Shown here one piece after another: positions 49,990-62,278 of a stretch of DNA of 64,000 bases. This DNA is from Hydractinia symbiolongicarpus (Eukaryota > Cnidaria > Hydrozoa > Anthoathecata > Hydractiniidae): assembly GCF_029227915.1 (NCBI RefSeq), contig NC_079887.1, positions 310,001 through 374,000 of the forward strand. The letters run 5' to 3'. The stretch's first letter is position 1. Each line of letters begins with the position of its first letter. The translations under genes and the position numbers were made by a program. The notes beneath the pieces were generated by a model, which was given only the letters and a program-made list of their open reading frames with translations, searched no databases and had not been told where the DNA came from.

Positions 49990-52828
49990 AAGAAGTTTAA
50001 TCGCCGGCAAACGAAAACCCGCGATTTCCCGTAAATCCCGGGCTTGGCCCGTATAGTCAAAAGTATACAAAGAAAGTACCAAGGGAGTAAACTCATTTCC
50101 CGAACGATTTTTTAAAATACTTTTTCACCACTAAAACGCATGAGACTTGTAGTTTTTAAAAATGTTTTCATTTTTGATGAGACGCTGAATAAAAGAAGTT
50201 TAATCGCTAGCAAACGAAAACCTGCGATTTCCCGTAAATCCTGGACTCGGCCCGTATAGTCAAAAGTATACAAAGAAAGTACCCAGGGAGTAAAGTCATT
50301 TCCCAAAAGATTTTTTAAATTATTATTTCAACACTAAAACGCATGAGACTTGTAGCTTTCAAGAATGTTTTCATTTTTGATGAGACGCTGAATAAAAGCG
50401 GTTTAATCGCCGGCAAACGAGAACCCGCGATTTCCCGTAAATCCCGGGCTTGGCACGTATAGTCGAATGTATACAAAGAAAGCACCCTGTGAGTAAACAC
50501 ATTTACAGAACGATTTTTTAATTTATTTTTTCACCACTAAAACGCATAAGACTTGTAGTTTTTAAAAATGTTTTCATTTTTGATGAGACGCTGAATAGAA
50601 GAAGTTTAATCGCCTGCAAACGAAAACCCGCGATTTCCCGTAAATCCCGGGCTTGGCCCGGATAGTCGAATGTATACAAAGAAAGTACCCTGTGAGTAAA
50701 CTCATTTCCAGAACGTTTTTTTAAATTATTTTTTCACCACTAAAACGCATAAGACTTGTACTTTTTAAAAATGTTTTCATTTTTGATGAGACGCTGAATA
50801 AAAGAAGTTTAACTGCCGGCAAACGAAAACCCGCGATTTCCCGTAAATCCCGGCTTGGCCCGTATAGTCAAAAGTATACAAAGAAAGTACCCAGAGAGTA
50901 AACTCATTTCCCGAACGATTTTTTAAATTATTTTTTCACCACAAAAACGCATGAGACTTGTAGTTTTCAAAAATGTTTTCATTTTTGATGAGACGCTGAA
51001 TAAAAGAAGTTTAATCGCCGGCAAACGAAAACCCGCGATTTCCCGTAAATCCCGGGCTTGGCCCGTATAGTCAAAAGTATACAAAGAAAGTACCCAGGGA
51101 GTAAACTCATTTCCCGAACGATTTTTTAAAATACTTTTTCACCACTAAAACGCATGAGACTTGTAGTTTTTAAAAATGTTTTCATTTTTGATGAGACGCT
51201 GAATAAAAGAAGTTTAATCGCTAGCAAACGAAAACCTGCGATTTCCCGTAAATCCTGGACTCGGCCCGTATAGTCAAAAGTATACAAAGAAAGTACCCAG
51301 GGAGTAAAGTCATTTCCCAAAAGATTTTTTAAATTATTATTTCACCACTAAAACGCATGAGACTTGTAGCTTTCAAGAATGTTTTCATTTTTGATGAGAC
51401 GTTGAATAAAAGAAGTTTAATTGCCGGCAAACGAAAACCCGCGATTTCCCGTAAATCCCGGCTTGGCCCGTATAGTCAAAAGTATACAAAGAAAGTACCC
51501 AGAGAGTAAACTCATTTCCCGAACGATTTTTTAAATTATTTTTTCACCACAAAAACGCATGAGACTTGTAGTTTTCAAAAATGTTTTCATTTTTGATGAG
51601 ACGCTGAATAAAAGAAGTTTAATCGCTGGCAAACGAAAACCCGCGATTTCCCGTAAATCCCGGGCTTGGCCCGTATAGTCAAAAGTATACAAAGAAAGTA
51701 CCCAGGGAGTAAACTCATTTCCCGAACGATTTTTTAAAATACTTTTTCACCACTAAAACGCATGAGACTTGTAGTTTTTAAAAATGTTTTCATTTTTGAT
51801 GAGACGCTGAATAAAAGAAGTTTAATCGCTAGCAAACGAAAACCTGCGATTTCCCGTAAATCCTGGACTCGGCCCGTATAGTCAAAAGTATACAAAGAAA
51901 GTACCCAGGGAGTAAAGTCATTTCCCAAAAGATTTTTTAAATTATTATTTCACCACTAAAACGCATGAGACTTGTAGCTTTCAAGAATGTTTTCATTTTT
52001 GATGAGACGCTGAATAAAAGCGGTTTAATCGCCGGCAAACGAGAACCCGCGATTTCCCGTAAATCCCGGGCTTGGCACGTATAGTCGAATGTATACAAAG
52101 AAAGCACCCTGTGAGTAAACACATTTCCAGAACGATTTTTTAATTTATTTTTTCACCACTAAAACGCATAAGACTTGTAGTTTTTAAAAATGTTTTCATT
52201 TTTGATGAGACGCTGAATAGAAGAAGTTTAATCGCCTGCAAACGAAAACCCGCGATTTCCCGTAAATCCCGGGCTTGGCCCGGATAGTCGAATGTATACA
52301 AAGAAAGTACCCTGTGAGTAAACTCATTTCCAGAACGTTTTTTTAAATTATTTTTTCACCACTAAAACGCATAAGACTTGTACTTTTTAAAAATGTTTTC
52401 ATTTTTGATGAGACGCTGAATAAAAGAAGTTTAATTGCCGGCAAACGAAAACCCGCGATTTCCCGTAAATCCCGGCTTGGCCCGTATAGTCAAAAGTATA
52501 CAAAGAAAGTACCCAGAGAGTAAACTCATTTCCCGAACGATTTTTTAAATTATTTTTTCACCACAAAAACGCATGAGACTTGTAGTTTTCAAAAATGTTT
52601 TCATTTTTGATGAGACGCTGAATAAAAGAAGTTTAATCGCCGGCAAACGAAAACCCGCGATTTCCCGTAAATCCCGGGCTTGGCCCGTATAGTCAAAAGT
52701 ATACAAAGAAAGTACCCAGGGAGTAAACTCATTTCCCGAACGATTTTTTAAAATACTTTTTCACCACTAAAACGCATGAGACTTGTAGTTTTCAAAAATG
52801 TTTTCATTTTTGATGAGACGCTGAATAA
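49990..52828 (+). repeat. 14-monomer higher-order repeat (2839 bp), copy 1
   Basis: Matches 52829 onward at offset 2839. Shared rare marks: ACCAAGGGAG (50081, 52920), TCAACACTAAAACGC (about 50329, 53168), ACATTTACAG (about 50499, 53338), GACGTTGAATAAAAG (51398, 54237) and ATCGCTGGC (about 51623, 54462). Even single-base oddities are shared, so the duplication is recent. Monomers with CGCTAGC mark sub-intervals of 5, 3 and 6 monomers. Confidence 0.88.
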
Positions 52829-55630
52829 AAGAAGTTTAATCGCCGGCAAACGAAAACCCGCGATTTCCCGTAAATCCCGGGCTTGGCCCGTATAGTCAAA
52901 AGTATACAAAGAAAGTACCAAGGGAGTAAACTCATTTCCCGAACGATTTTTTAAAATACTTTTTCACCACTAAAACGCATGAGACTTGTAGTTTTTAAAA
53001 ATGTTTTCATTTTTGATGAGACGCTGAATAAAAGAAGTTTAATCGCTAGCAAACGAAAACCTGCGATTTCCCGTAAATCCTGGACTCGGCCCGTATAGTC
53101 AAAAGTATACAAAGAAAGTACCCAGGGAGTAAAGTCATTTCCCAAAAGATTTTTTAAATTATTATTTCAACACTAAAACGCATGAGACTTGTAGCTTTCA
53201 AGAATGTTTTCATTTTTGATGAGACGCTGAATAAAAGCGGTTTAATCGCCGGCAAACGAGAACCCGCGATTTCCCGTAAATCCCGGGCTTGGCACGTATA
53301 GTCGAATGTATACAAAGAAAGCACCCTGTGAGTAAACACATTTACAGAACGATTTTTTAATTTATTTTTTCACCACTAAAACGCATAAGACTTGTAGTTT
53401 TTAAAAATGTTTTCATTTTTGATGAGACGCTGAATAGAAGAAGTTTAATCGCCTGCAAACGAAAACCCGCGATTTCCCGTAAATCCCGGGCTTGGCCCGG
53501 ATAGTCGAATGTATACAAAGAAAGTACCCTGTGAGTAAACTCATTTCCAGAACGTTTTTTTAAATTATTTTTTCACCACTAAAACGCATAAGACTTGTAC
53601 TTTTTAAAAATGTTTTCATTTTTGATGAGACGCTGAATAAAAGAAGTTTAACTGCCGGCAAACGAAAACCCGCGATTTCCCGTAAATCCCGGCTTGGCCC
53701 GTATAGTCAAAAGTATACAAAGAAAGTACCCAGAGAGTAAACTCATTTCCCGAACGATTTTTTAAATTATTTTTTCACCACAAAAACGCATGAGACTTGT
53801 AGTTTTCAAAAATGTTTTCATTTTTGATGAGACGCTGAATAAAAGAAGTTTAATCGCCGGCAAACGAAAACCCGCGATTTCCCGTAAATCCCGGGCTTGG
53901 CCCGTATAGTCAAAAGTATACAAAGAAAGTACCCAGGGAGTAAACTCATTTCCCGAACGATTTTTTAAAATACTTTTTCACCACTAAAACGCATGAGACT
54001 TGTAGTTTTTAAAAATGTTTTCATTTTTGATGAGACGCTGAATAAAAGAAGTTTAATCGCTAGCAAACGAAAACCTGCGATTTCCCGTAAATCCTGGACT
54101 CGGCCCGTATAGTCAAAAGTATACAAAGAAAGTACCCAGGGAGTAAAGTCATTTCCCAAAAGATTTTTTAAATTATTATTTCACCACTAAAACGCATGAG
54201 ACTTGTAGCTTTCAAGAATGTTTTCATTTTTGATGAGACGTTGAATAAAAGAAGTTTAATTGCCGGCAAACGAAAACCCGCGATTTCCCGTAAATCCCGG
54301 CTTGGCCCGTATAGTCAAAAGTATACAAAGAAAGTACCCAGAGAGTAAACTCATTTCCCGAACGATTTTTTAAATTATTTTTTCACCACAAAAACGCATG
54401 AGACTTGTAGTTTTCAAAAATGTTTTCATTTTTGATGAGACGCTGAATAAAAGAAGTTTAATCGCTGGCAAACGAAAACCCGCGATTTCCCGTAAATCCC
54501 GGGCTTGGCCCGTATAGTCAAAAGTATACAAAGAAAGTACCCAGGGAGTAAACTCATTTCCCGAACGATTTTTTAAAATACTTTTTCACCACTAAAACGC
54601 ATGAGACTTGTAGTTTTTAAAAATGTTTTCATTTTTGATGAGACGCTGAATAAAAGAAGTTTAATCGCTAGCAAACGAAAACCTGCGATTTCCCGTAAAT
54701 CCTGGACTCGGCCCGTATAGTCAAAAGTATACAAAGAAAGTACCCAGGGAGTAAAGTCATTTCCCAAAAGATTTTTTAAATTATTATTTCACCACTAAAA
54801 CGCATGAGACTTGTAGCTTTCAAGAATGTTTTCATTTTTGATGAGACGCTGAATAAAAGCGGTTTAATCGCCGGCAAACGAGAACCCGCGATTTCCCGTA
54901 AATCCCGGGCTTGGCACGTATAGTCGAATGTATACAAAGAAAGCACCCTGTGAGTAAACACATTTCCAGAACGATTTTTTAATTTATTTTTTCACCACTA
55001 AAACGCATAAGACTTGTAGTTTTTAAAAATGTTTTCATTTTTGATGAGACGCTGAATAGAAGAAGTTTAATCGCCTGCAAACGAAAACCCGCGATTTCCC
55101 GTAAATCCCGGGCTTGGCCCGGATAGTCGAATGTATACAAAGAAAGTACCCTGTGAGTAAACTCATTTCCAGAACGTTTTTTTAAATTATTTTTTCACCA
55201 CTAAAACGCATAAGACTTGTACTTTTTAAAAATGTTTTCATTTTTGATGAGACGCTGAATAAAAGAAGTTTAATTGCCGGCAAACGAAAACCCGCGATTT
55301 CCCGTAAATCCCGGCTTGGCCCGTATAGTCAAAAGTATACAAAGAAAGTACCCAGAGAGTAAACTCATTTCCCGAACGATTTTTTAAATTATTTTTTCAC
55401 CACAAAAACGCATGAGACTTGTAGTTTTCAAAAATGTTTTCATTTTTGATGAGACGCTGAATAAAAGAAGTTTAATCGCCGGCAAACGAAAACCCGCGAT
55501 TTCCCGTAAATCCCGGGCTTGGCCCGTATAGTCAAAAGTATACAAAGAAAGTACCCAGGGAGTAAACTCATTTCCCGAACGATTTTTTAAAATACTTTTT
55601 CACCACTAAAACGCATGAGACTTGTAGTTT
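52829..55630 (+). repeat. 14-monomer higher-order repeat (2839 bp), copy 2
   Basis: Partner of 49990-52828. It ends at about 55630, where the monomer reads GTAGTTTTTAAAAATG while copy 1 has GTAGTTTTCAAAAATG. Its last part is further expanded as a 5-monomer repeat. Confidence 0.87.
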
Positions 55631-57137
55631 TTAAAAATGTTTTCATTTTTGATGAGACGCTGAATAAAAGAAGTTTAATCGCTAGCAAACGAAAACCTGC
55701 GATTTCCCGTAAATCCTGGACTCGGCCCGTATAGTCAAAAGTATACAAAGAAAGTACCCAGGGAGTAAAGTCATTTCCCAAAAGATTTTTTAAATTATTA
55801 TTTCACCACTAAAACGCATGAGACTTGTAGCTTTCAAGAATGTTTTCATTTTTGATGAGACGCTGAATAAAAGCGGTTTAATCGCCGGCAAACGAGAACC
55901 CGCGATTTCCCGTAAATCCCGGGCTTGGCACGTATAGTCGAATGTATACAAAGAAAGCACCCTGTGAGTAAACACATTTCCAGAACGATTTTTTAATTTA
56001 TTTTTTCACCACTAAAACGCATAAGACTTGTAGTTTTTAAAAATGTTTTCATTTTTGATGAGACGCTGAATAGAAGAAGTTTAATCGCCTGCAAACGAAA
56101 ACCCGCGATTTCCCGTAAATCCCGGGCTTGGCCCGGATAGTCGAATGTATACAAAGAAAGTACCCTGTGAGTAAACTCATTTCCAGAACGTTTTTTTAAA
56201 TTATTTTTTCACCACTAAAACGCATAAGACTTGTACTTTTTAAAAATGTTTTCATTTTTGATGAGACGCTGAATAAAAGAAGTTTAATTGCCGGCAAACG
56301 AAAACCCGCGATTTCCCGTAAATCCCGGCTTGGCCCGTATAGTCAAAAGTATACAAAGAAAGTACCCAGAGAGTAAACTCATTTCCCGAACGATTTTTTA
56401 AATTATTTTTTCACCACAAAAACGCATGAGACTTGTAGTTTTCAAAAATGTTTTCATTTTTGATGAGACGCTGAATAAAAGAAGTTTAATCGCCGGCAAA
56501 CGAAAACCCGCGATTTCCCGTAAATCCCGGGCTTGGCCCGTATAGTCAAAAGTATACAAAGAAAGTACCCAGGGAGTAAACTCATTTCCCGAACGATTTT
56601 TTAAAATACTTTTTCACCACTAAAACGCATGAGACTTGTAGTTTTTAAAAATGTTTTCATTTTTGATGAGACGCTGAATAAAAGAAGTTTAATCGCTAGC
56701 AAACGAAAACCTGCGATTTCCCGTAAATCCTGGACTCGGCCCGTATAGTCAAAAGTATACAAAGAAAGTACCCAGGGAGTAAAAACATTTCCCAAAAGAT
56801 TTTTTAAATTATTATTTCACCACTAAAACGCATGAGACTTGTAGCTTTCAAGAATGTTTTCATTTTTGATGAGACGCTGAATAAAAGCGGTTTAATCGCC
56901 GGCAAACGAGAACCCGCGATTTCTCGTAAATCCCGGGCTTGGCACGTATAGTCGAATGTATACAAAGAAAGCACCCTGTGAGTAAACACATTTCAAGAAC
57001 GATTTTTTAATTTATTTTTTCACCACTAAAACGCATAAGACTTGTAGTTTTTAAAAATGTTTTCATTTTTGATGAGACGCTGAATAGAAGAAGTTTAATC
57101 GCCTGCAAACGAAAACCCGCGATTTCCCGTAAATCCC
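54243..57137 (+). repeat. 5-monomer higher-order repeat (1014 bp), ~2.9 copies
   Basis: The pair of monomers with CGCTAGC and with GTAGCTTTCAAGAATG recurs at about 54573, 55587 and 56601, each 1014 bp apart. The last copy has changes such as GTAAAAACATTTCCC (about 56780) and TTTCTCGTAAATCC (about 56920). The series ends at about 57137, where CCCGGCTTGGCCCG replaces CCCGGGCTTGGCCCGGATAG. Confidence 0.85.
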
Positions 57138-57626
57138 GGCTTGGCCCGTATAGTCAAAAGTATACAAAGAAAGTACCCAGGGAGTAAACTCATTTCCCGA
57201 ACAATTTTTTAAATTATTTTTTCACCACTAAAACGCATGACACTTGTAGTTTTCAAAAATGTTTTCATTTTTGATGAGACGCTGAATAAAAGCAGTTTAA
57301 TCGCCGGCAAACGAAAAACTGCGATTTCCCTAAATCCCAGACTCGGCCCGTATAGTCAAAAGTATACAAAGAAAGTACCCAGGGAGTAAACTCATTTCCA
57401 GCACGATTTTTTAAATTATTTTTTCACCACTAAAACGCATAAGACTTGTAGTTTTTAAAAATGTTTTCATTTTTGATGAGACGCTGAATAAAGGAAGTTC
57501 AATCGCCGGCAAACGAAAACCCGCGATTTCTCGTAAATCCCGGGCTTGGCCCGTATAGTCAAAAGTATACAAAGAAAGTACCCAGGGAGTAAACTCATTT
57601 CCCGAACAGTTTTTTATATTATTTTT

Positions 57627-57827
57627 TCACCACTAAACGCATGAGACTTGTAGTTTTCAAAAATATTTTCATATTTGATGGGACGCTGAATAAAAGAAGT
57701 TTAATCGCCGGAAACGAAAATCCGCGATTTCCCGTAAATCCCGGACTCGGCCCGTATAGTCAAAAGTATACAAGGAAAGTACCCAGGGAGGAAACTCATT
57801 TCCCGAACGATTTTTTAAATTATTTTT
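57627..57827 (+). repeat. GGGACGCTG monomer subtype (block 3, first)
   Basis: Same diagnostic changes as at 1430 and 7362 (ACCACTAAACGC, AAATATTTTCATATTTGATGGG), about 50 kb away. It also has GTATACAAGGAAAG and GAGGAAACTC, of which the first is shared with 58842-59043. Confidence 0.84.
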
Positions 57828-58030
57828 TCACCACTAAAACGCATTAGACTTGTAGTTTTCAAAAATGTTTTCATTTTTGATGAGACGCTGAATAAAAGAA
57901 GTTTAATCGCCGGCAAACGAAAACCTGCGATTTCCCGTAAATCCTGGACTCGGCCCGTATAGTCAAAAGTATACAAAGAAAGTACCCAGGGAGTAAACTC
58001 ATTTCCTAAACGATTTTTTAAATTATTATT

Positions 58031-58436
58031 TCACCACAAAAACGCATGAGACTTGTAGTTTTCAAGAATGTTTTCATTTTTGATGAGACGCTGAATAAAA
58101 GCAGTTTAATCGCCGGCAAACGAAAACCCGCGATTTCCCGTAAATCCCGGGCTTGGCACGTATGGTCGAATGTATACAAAGAAAGTACCCAGGGAGTAAA
58201 CTCATTTCCTAAACGATTTTTTAAATTATTATTTCACCACAAAAACGCATGAGACTTGTAGTTTTCAAGAATGTTTTCATTTTTGATGAGACGCTGAATA
58301 AAAGCAGTTTAATCGCCGGCAAACGAAAACCCGCGATTTCCCGTAAATCCCGGGCTTGGCACGTATGGTCGAATGTATACAAAGAAAGTACCCTGTGAGT
58401 AAATACATTTCCAGAACGATTTTTTAATTTATTTTT
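58031..58436 (+). repeat. Tandem duplication of a single monomer
   Basis: Monomers 58031-58233 and 58234-58436 share ACCACAAAAACGC, TTTTCAAGAATG, GCAG and the rare CACGTATGGTCGAATG. Their ends differ: the first ends AGGGAG with TTCCTAAACG, the second TGTGAG with ACATTTCCAG. The related monomer at 59246 reads GTATAGTCG, so GTATGGTCG probably arose here just before the doubling. Confidence 0.82.
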
Positions 58437-58841
58437 TCACCACTAAAACGCATAAGACTTGTAGTTTTTAAAAATGTTTTCATTTTTGATGAGACGCTGA
58501 ATAGAAGAAGTTTAATCGCCTGCAAACGAAAACCCGCGATTTCCCGAAAATCCCGGCTTGGCCCGTATAGTCAAAAGTATACAAAGAAAGTACCCAGGGA
58601 GTAAACTCATTTCTAGAACGATTTTTTAAATTATTTTTTCACCACTAAAACGCATAAGGCTTGTAGTTTTTAAAAATGTTTTCATTTTTGATGAGACGCT
58701 GAATAAAGGAAGTTCAATCGCCGGCAAACGAAAACCCGCGATTTCTCGTAAATCCCGGGCTTGGCCCGTATAGTCAAAAGTATACAAAGAAAGTACCCAG
58801 GGAGTAAACTCATTTCCCGAACAGTTTTTTATATTATTTTT

Positions 58842-59043
58842 TCACCACTAAACGCATGAGACTTGTAGTTTTCAAAAATATTTTCATATTTGATGGGACG
58901 CTGAATAAAAGAAGTTTAATCGCCGGCAAACGAAAATCCGCGATTTCCCGTAAATCCCGGACTCGGCCCGTATAGTCAAAAGTATACAAGGAAAGTACCC
59001 AGGGAGTAAACTCATTTCCCGAACGATTTTTTAAATTATTTTT
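58842..59043 (+). repeat. GGGACGCTG monomer subtype (block 3, second)
   Basis: Copy of 57627-57827 at offset 1215, retaining the complete GCCGGCAAACG and GAGTAAACTC that the first copy has lost. It is the less altered of the two. Confidence 0.84.
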
Positions 59044-59639
59044 TCACCACTAAAACGCATTAGACTTGTAGTTTTCAAAAATGTTTTCATTTTTGATGAG
59101 ACGCTGAATAAAAGAAGTTTAATCGCCGGCAAACGAAAACCTGCGATTTCCCGTAAATCCTGGACTCGGCCCGTATAGTCAAAAGTATACAAAGAAAGTA
59201 CCCAGGGAGTAAACTCATTTCCTAAACGATTTTTTAAATTATTATTTCACCACAAAAACGCATGAGACTTGTAGTTTTCAAGAATGTTTTCATTTTTGAT
59301 GAGACGCTGAATAAAAGCAGTTTAATCGCCGGCAAACGAAAACCCGCGATTTCCCGTAAATCCCGGGCTTGGCACGTATAGTCGAATGTATACAAAGAAA
59401 GTACCCTGTGAGTAAACACATTTCCAGAACGATTTTTTAATTTATTTTTTCACCACTAAAACGCATAAGACTTGTAGTTTTTAAAAATGTTTTCATTTTT
59501 GATGAGACGCTGAATAGAAGAAGTTTAATCGCCTGCAAACGAAAACCCGCGATTTCCCGTAAATCCCGGCTTGGCCCGTATAGTCAAAAGTATACAAAGA
59601 AAGTACCCAGGGAGTAAACTCATTTCCCGAACAATTTTT

Positions 59640-62150
59640 AAATTATTTTTTCACCACTAAAACGCATGAGACTTGTAGTTTTCAAAAATGTTTTCATTTT
59701 TGGTGAGACGCTGAATAAAAGCAGTTTAATCGCCGGCAAACGAAAAACTGCGATTTCCCTAAATCCCAGACTCGGCCCGTATAGTCAAAAGTATACAAAG
59801 AAAGTACCCAGGGAGTAAACTCATTTCCAGAACGATTTTTTAAATTATTTTTTCACCACTCAAACGCATAAGACTTGTAGTTTTTAAAAATGTTTTCATT
59901 CTTGATGAGACGCTGAATAAAAGAAGTTTAATCGCCGGCAAACGAAAACCCGCGATTTCCCGTAAATCCCGGCTTGGCCCGTATAGTCAAAAGTATACAA
60001 AGAAAGTACCCAGGGAGTAAACTCATTTCCCGAACGATTTTTTAAATTATTTTTTCACCACTAAAACGCATGAGACTTGTAGTTTTCAAAAATGTTTTAA
60101 TTTTTGATGAGACGCTGAATAGAAGAAGTTTAATCGCCTGCAAACGAAAACCCGCGATTTCCCGTAAATCCCGGCTTGGCCCGTATAGTCAAAAGTATAC
60201 AAAGAAAGTACCCAGGGAGTAAACTCATTTCCCGAACAATTTTTTAAATTATTTTTTCACCACTAAAACGCATGAGACTTGTAGTTTTCAAAAATGTTTT
60301 CATTTTTGGTGAGACGCTGAATAAAAGCAGTTTAATCGCCGGCAAACGAAAAACTGCGATTTCCCTAAATCCCAGACTCGGCCCGTATAGTCAAAAGTAT
60401 ACAAAGAAAGTACCCAGGGAGTAAACTCATTTCCAGAACGATTTTTTAAATTATTTTTTCACTACTCAAACGCATAAGACTTGTAGTTTTTAAAAATGTT
60501 TTCATTCTTGATGAGACGCTGAATAAAAGAAGTTTAATCGCCGGCAAACGAAAACCCGCGATTTCCCGTAAATCCCGGGCTTGGCACGTATAGTCGAATG
60601 TATACAAAGAAAGTACCCTGTGAGTAAACACATTTCCAGAACGATTTTTTAATTTATTTTTTCACCACTAAAACGCATAAGACTTGTAGTTTTTAAAAAT
60701 GTTTTCATTTTTGATGAGACGCTGAATAGAAGAAGTTTAATCGCCTGCAAACGAAAACCCGCGATTTCCCGTAAATCCCGGCTTGGCCCGTATAGTCAAA
60801 AGTATCCCAAGAAAGTACCCAGGGAGTAAACTCATTTCCCGAACAATTTTTTAAATTATTTTTTCACCACTAAAACGCATGAGACTTGTAGTTTTCAAAA
60901 ATGTTTTCATTTTTGGTGAGACGCTGAATAAAAGCAGTTTAATCGCCGGCAAACGAAAAACTGCGATTTCCCTAAATCCCAGACTCGGCCCGTATAGTCA
61001 AAAGTATACAAAGAAAGTACCCAGGGAGTAAACTCATTTCCAGAACGATTTTTTAAATTATTTTTTCACCACTTAAACGCATAAGACTTGTAGTTTCTAA
61101 AAATGTTTTCATTCTTGATGAGACGCTGAATAAAAGAAGTTTAATCGCCGGCAAACGAAAACCCGCGATTTCCCGTAAATCCCGGGCTTGGCACGTATAG
61201 TCGAATGTATACAAAGAAAGTACCCTGTGAGTAAACACATTTCCAGAACGATTTTTTAATTTATTTTTTCACCACTAAAACGCATAAGACTTGTAGTTTT
61301 TAAAAATGTTTTCATTTTTGATGAGACGCTGAATAGAAGAAGTTTAATCGCCTGCAAACGAAAACCCGCGATTTCCCGTAAATCCCGGCTTGGCCCGTAT
61401 AGTCAAAAGTATCCCAAGAAAGTACCCAGGGAGTAAACTCATTTCCCGAACAATTTTTTAAATTATTTTTTCACCACTAAAACGCATGAGACTTGTAGTT
61501 TTCAAAAATGTTTTCATTTTTGGTGAGACGCTGAATAAAAGCAGTTTAATCGCCGGCAAACGAAAAACTGCGATTTCCCTAAATCCCAGACTCGGCCCGT
61601 ATAGTCAAAAGTATACAAAGAAAGTACCCAGGGAGTAAACTCATTTCCAGAACGATTTTTTAAATTATTTTTTCACCACTTAAACGCATAAGACTTGTAG
61701 TTTTTAAAAATGTTTTCATTTTTGATGAGACGCTGAATAGAAGAAGTTTAATCGCCTGCAAACGAAAACCCGCGATTTCCCGTAAATCCCGGCTTGGCCC
61801 GTATAGTCAAAAGTATCCCAAGAAAGTACCCAGGGAGTAAACTCATTTCCCGAACAATTTTTTAAATTATTTTTTCACCACTAAAACGCATGAGACTTGT
61901 AGTTTTCAAAAATGTTTTCATTTTTGGTGAGACGCTGAATAAAAGCAGTTTAATCGCCGGCAAACGAAAAACTGCGATTTCCCTAAATCCCAGACTCGGC
62001 CCGTATAGTCAAAAGTATACAAAGAAAGTACCCAGGGAGTAAACTCATTTCCAGAACGATTTTTTAAATTATTTTTTCACCACTTAAACGCATAAGACTT
62101 GTAGTTTCTAAAAATGTTTTCATTCTTGATGAGACGCTGAATAAAAGAAG
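59640..62150 (+). repeat. 3-monomer higher-order repeat (607 bp)
   Basis: TTTTGGTGAGACG recurs at 59702, 60308, 60915, 61522 and 61926 (offsets 606, 607, 607, 404). Three units contain GTATCCCAAG in place of GTATACAAAG (about 60803, 61411, 61813) and several have CATTCTTGATGAG. The last interval is two monomers, showing loss of one unit. The GTATCCC change is absent from the first two units, so the order of spread can be read. Confidence 0.86.
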
Positions 62151-62278
62151 TTTAATCGCCGGCAAACGAAAACCCGCGATTTCCCGTAAATCCCGGCTTG
62201 GCCCGTATAGTCAAAAGTATACAAAGAAAGTACCCAGGGAGTAAAGTCATTTCCCAAAAGATTTTTTAAATTATTATT

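Larger units (their letters stand above)
57450..59240 (+). repeat. Duplication with 1215-bp offset (6 monomers)
   Basis: AGTTCAATCGCC recurs at about 57497 and 58712, GAACAGTTTTTTATATT at about 57605 and 58820, the GGGACGCTG subtype at 57627 and 58842, and GCATTAGAC at about 57841 and 59057. The first copy has lost one base (GCCGGAAACG near 57710) and reads GAGGAAACTC near 57789, differences not in the second copy. Confidence 0.82.
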
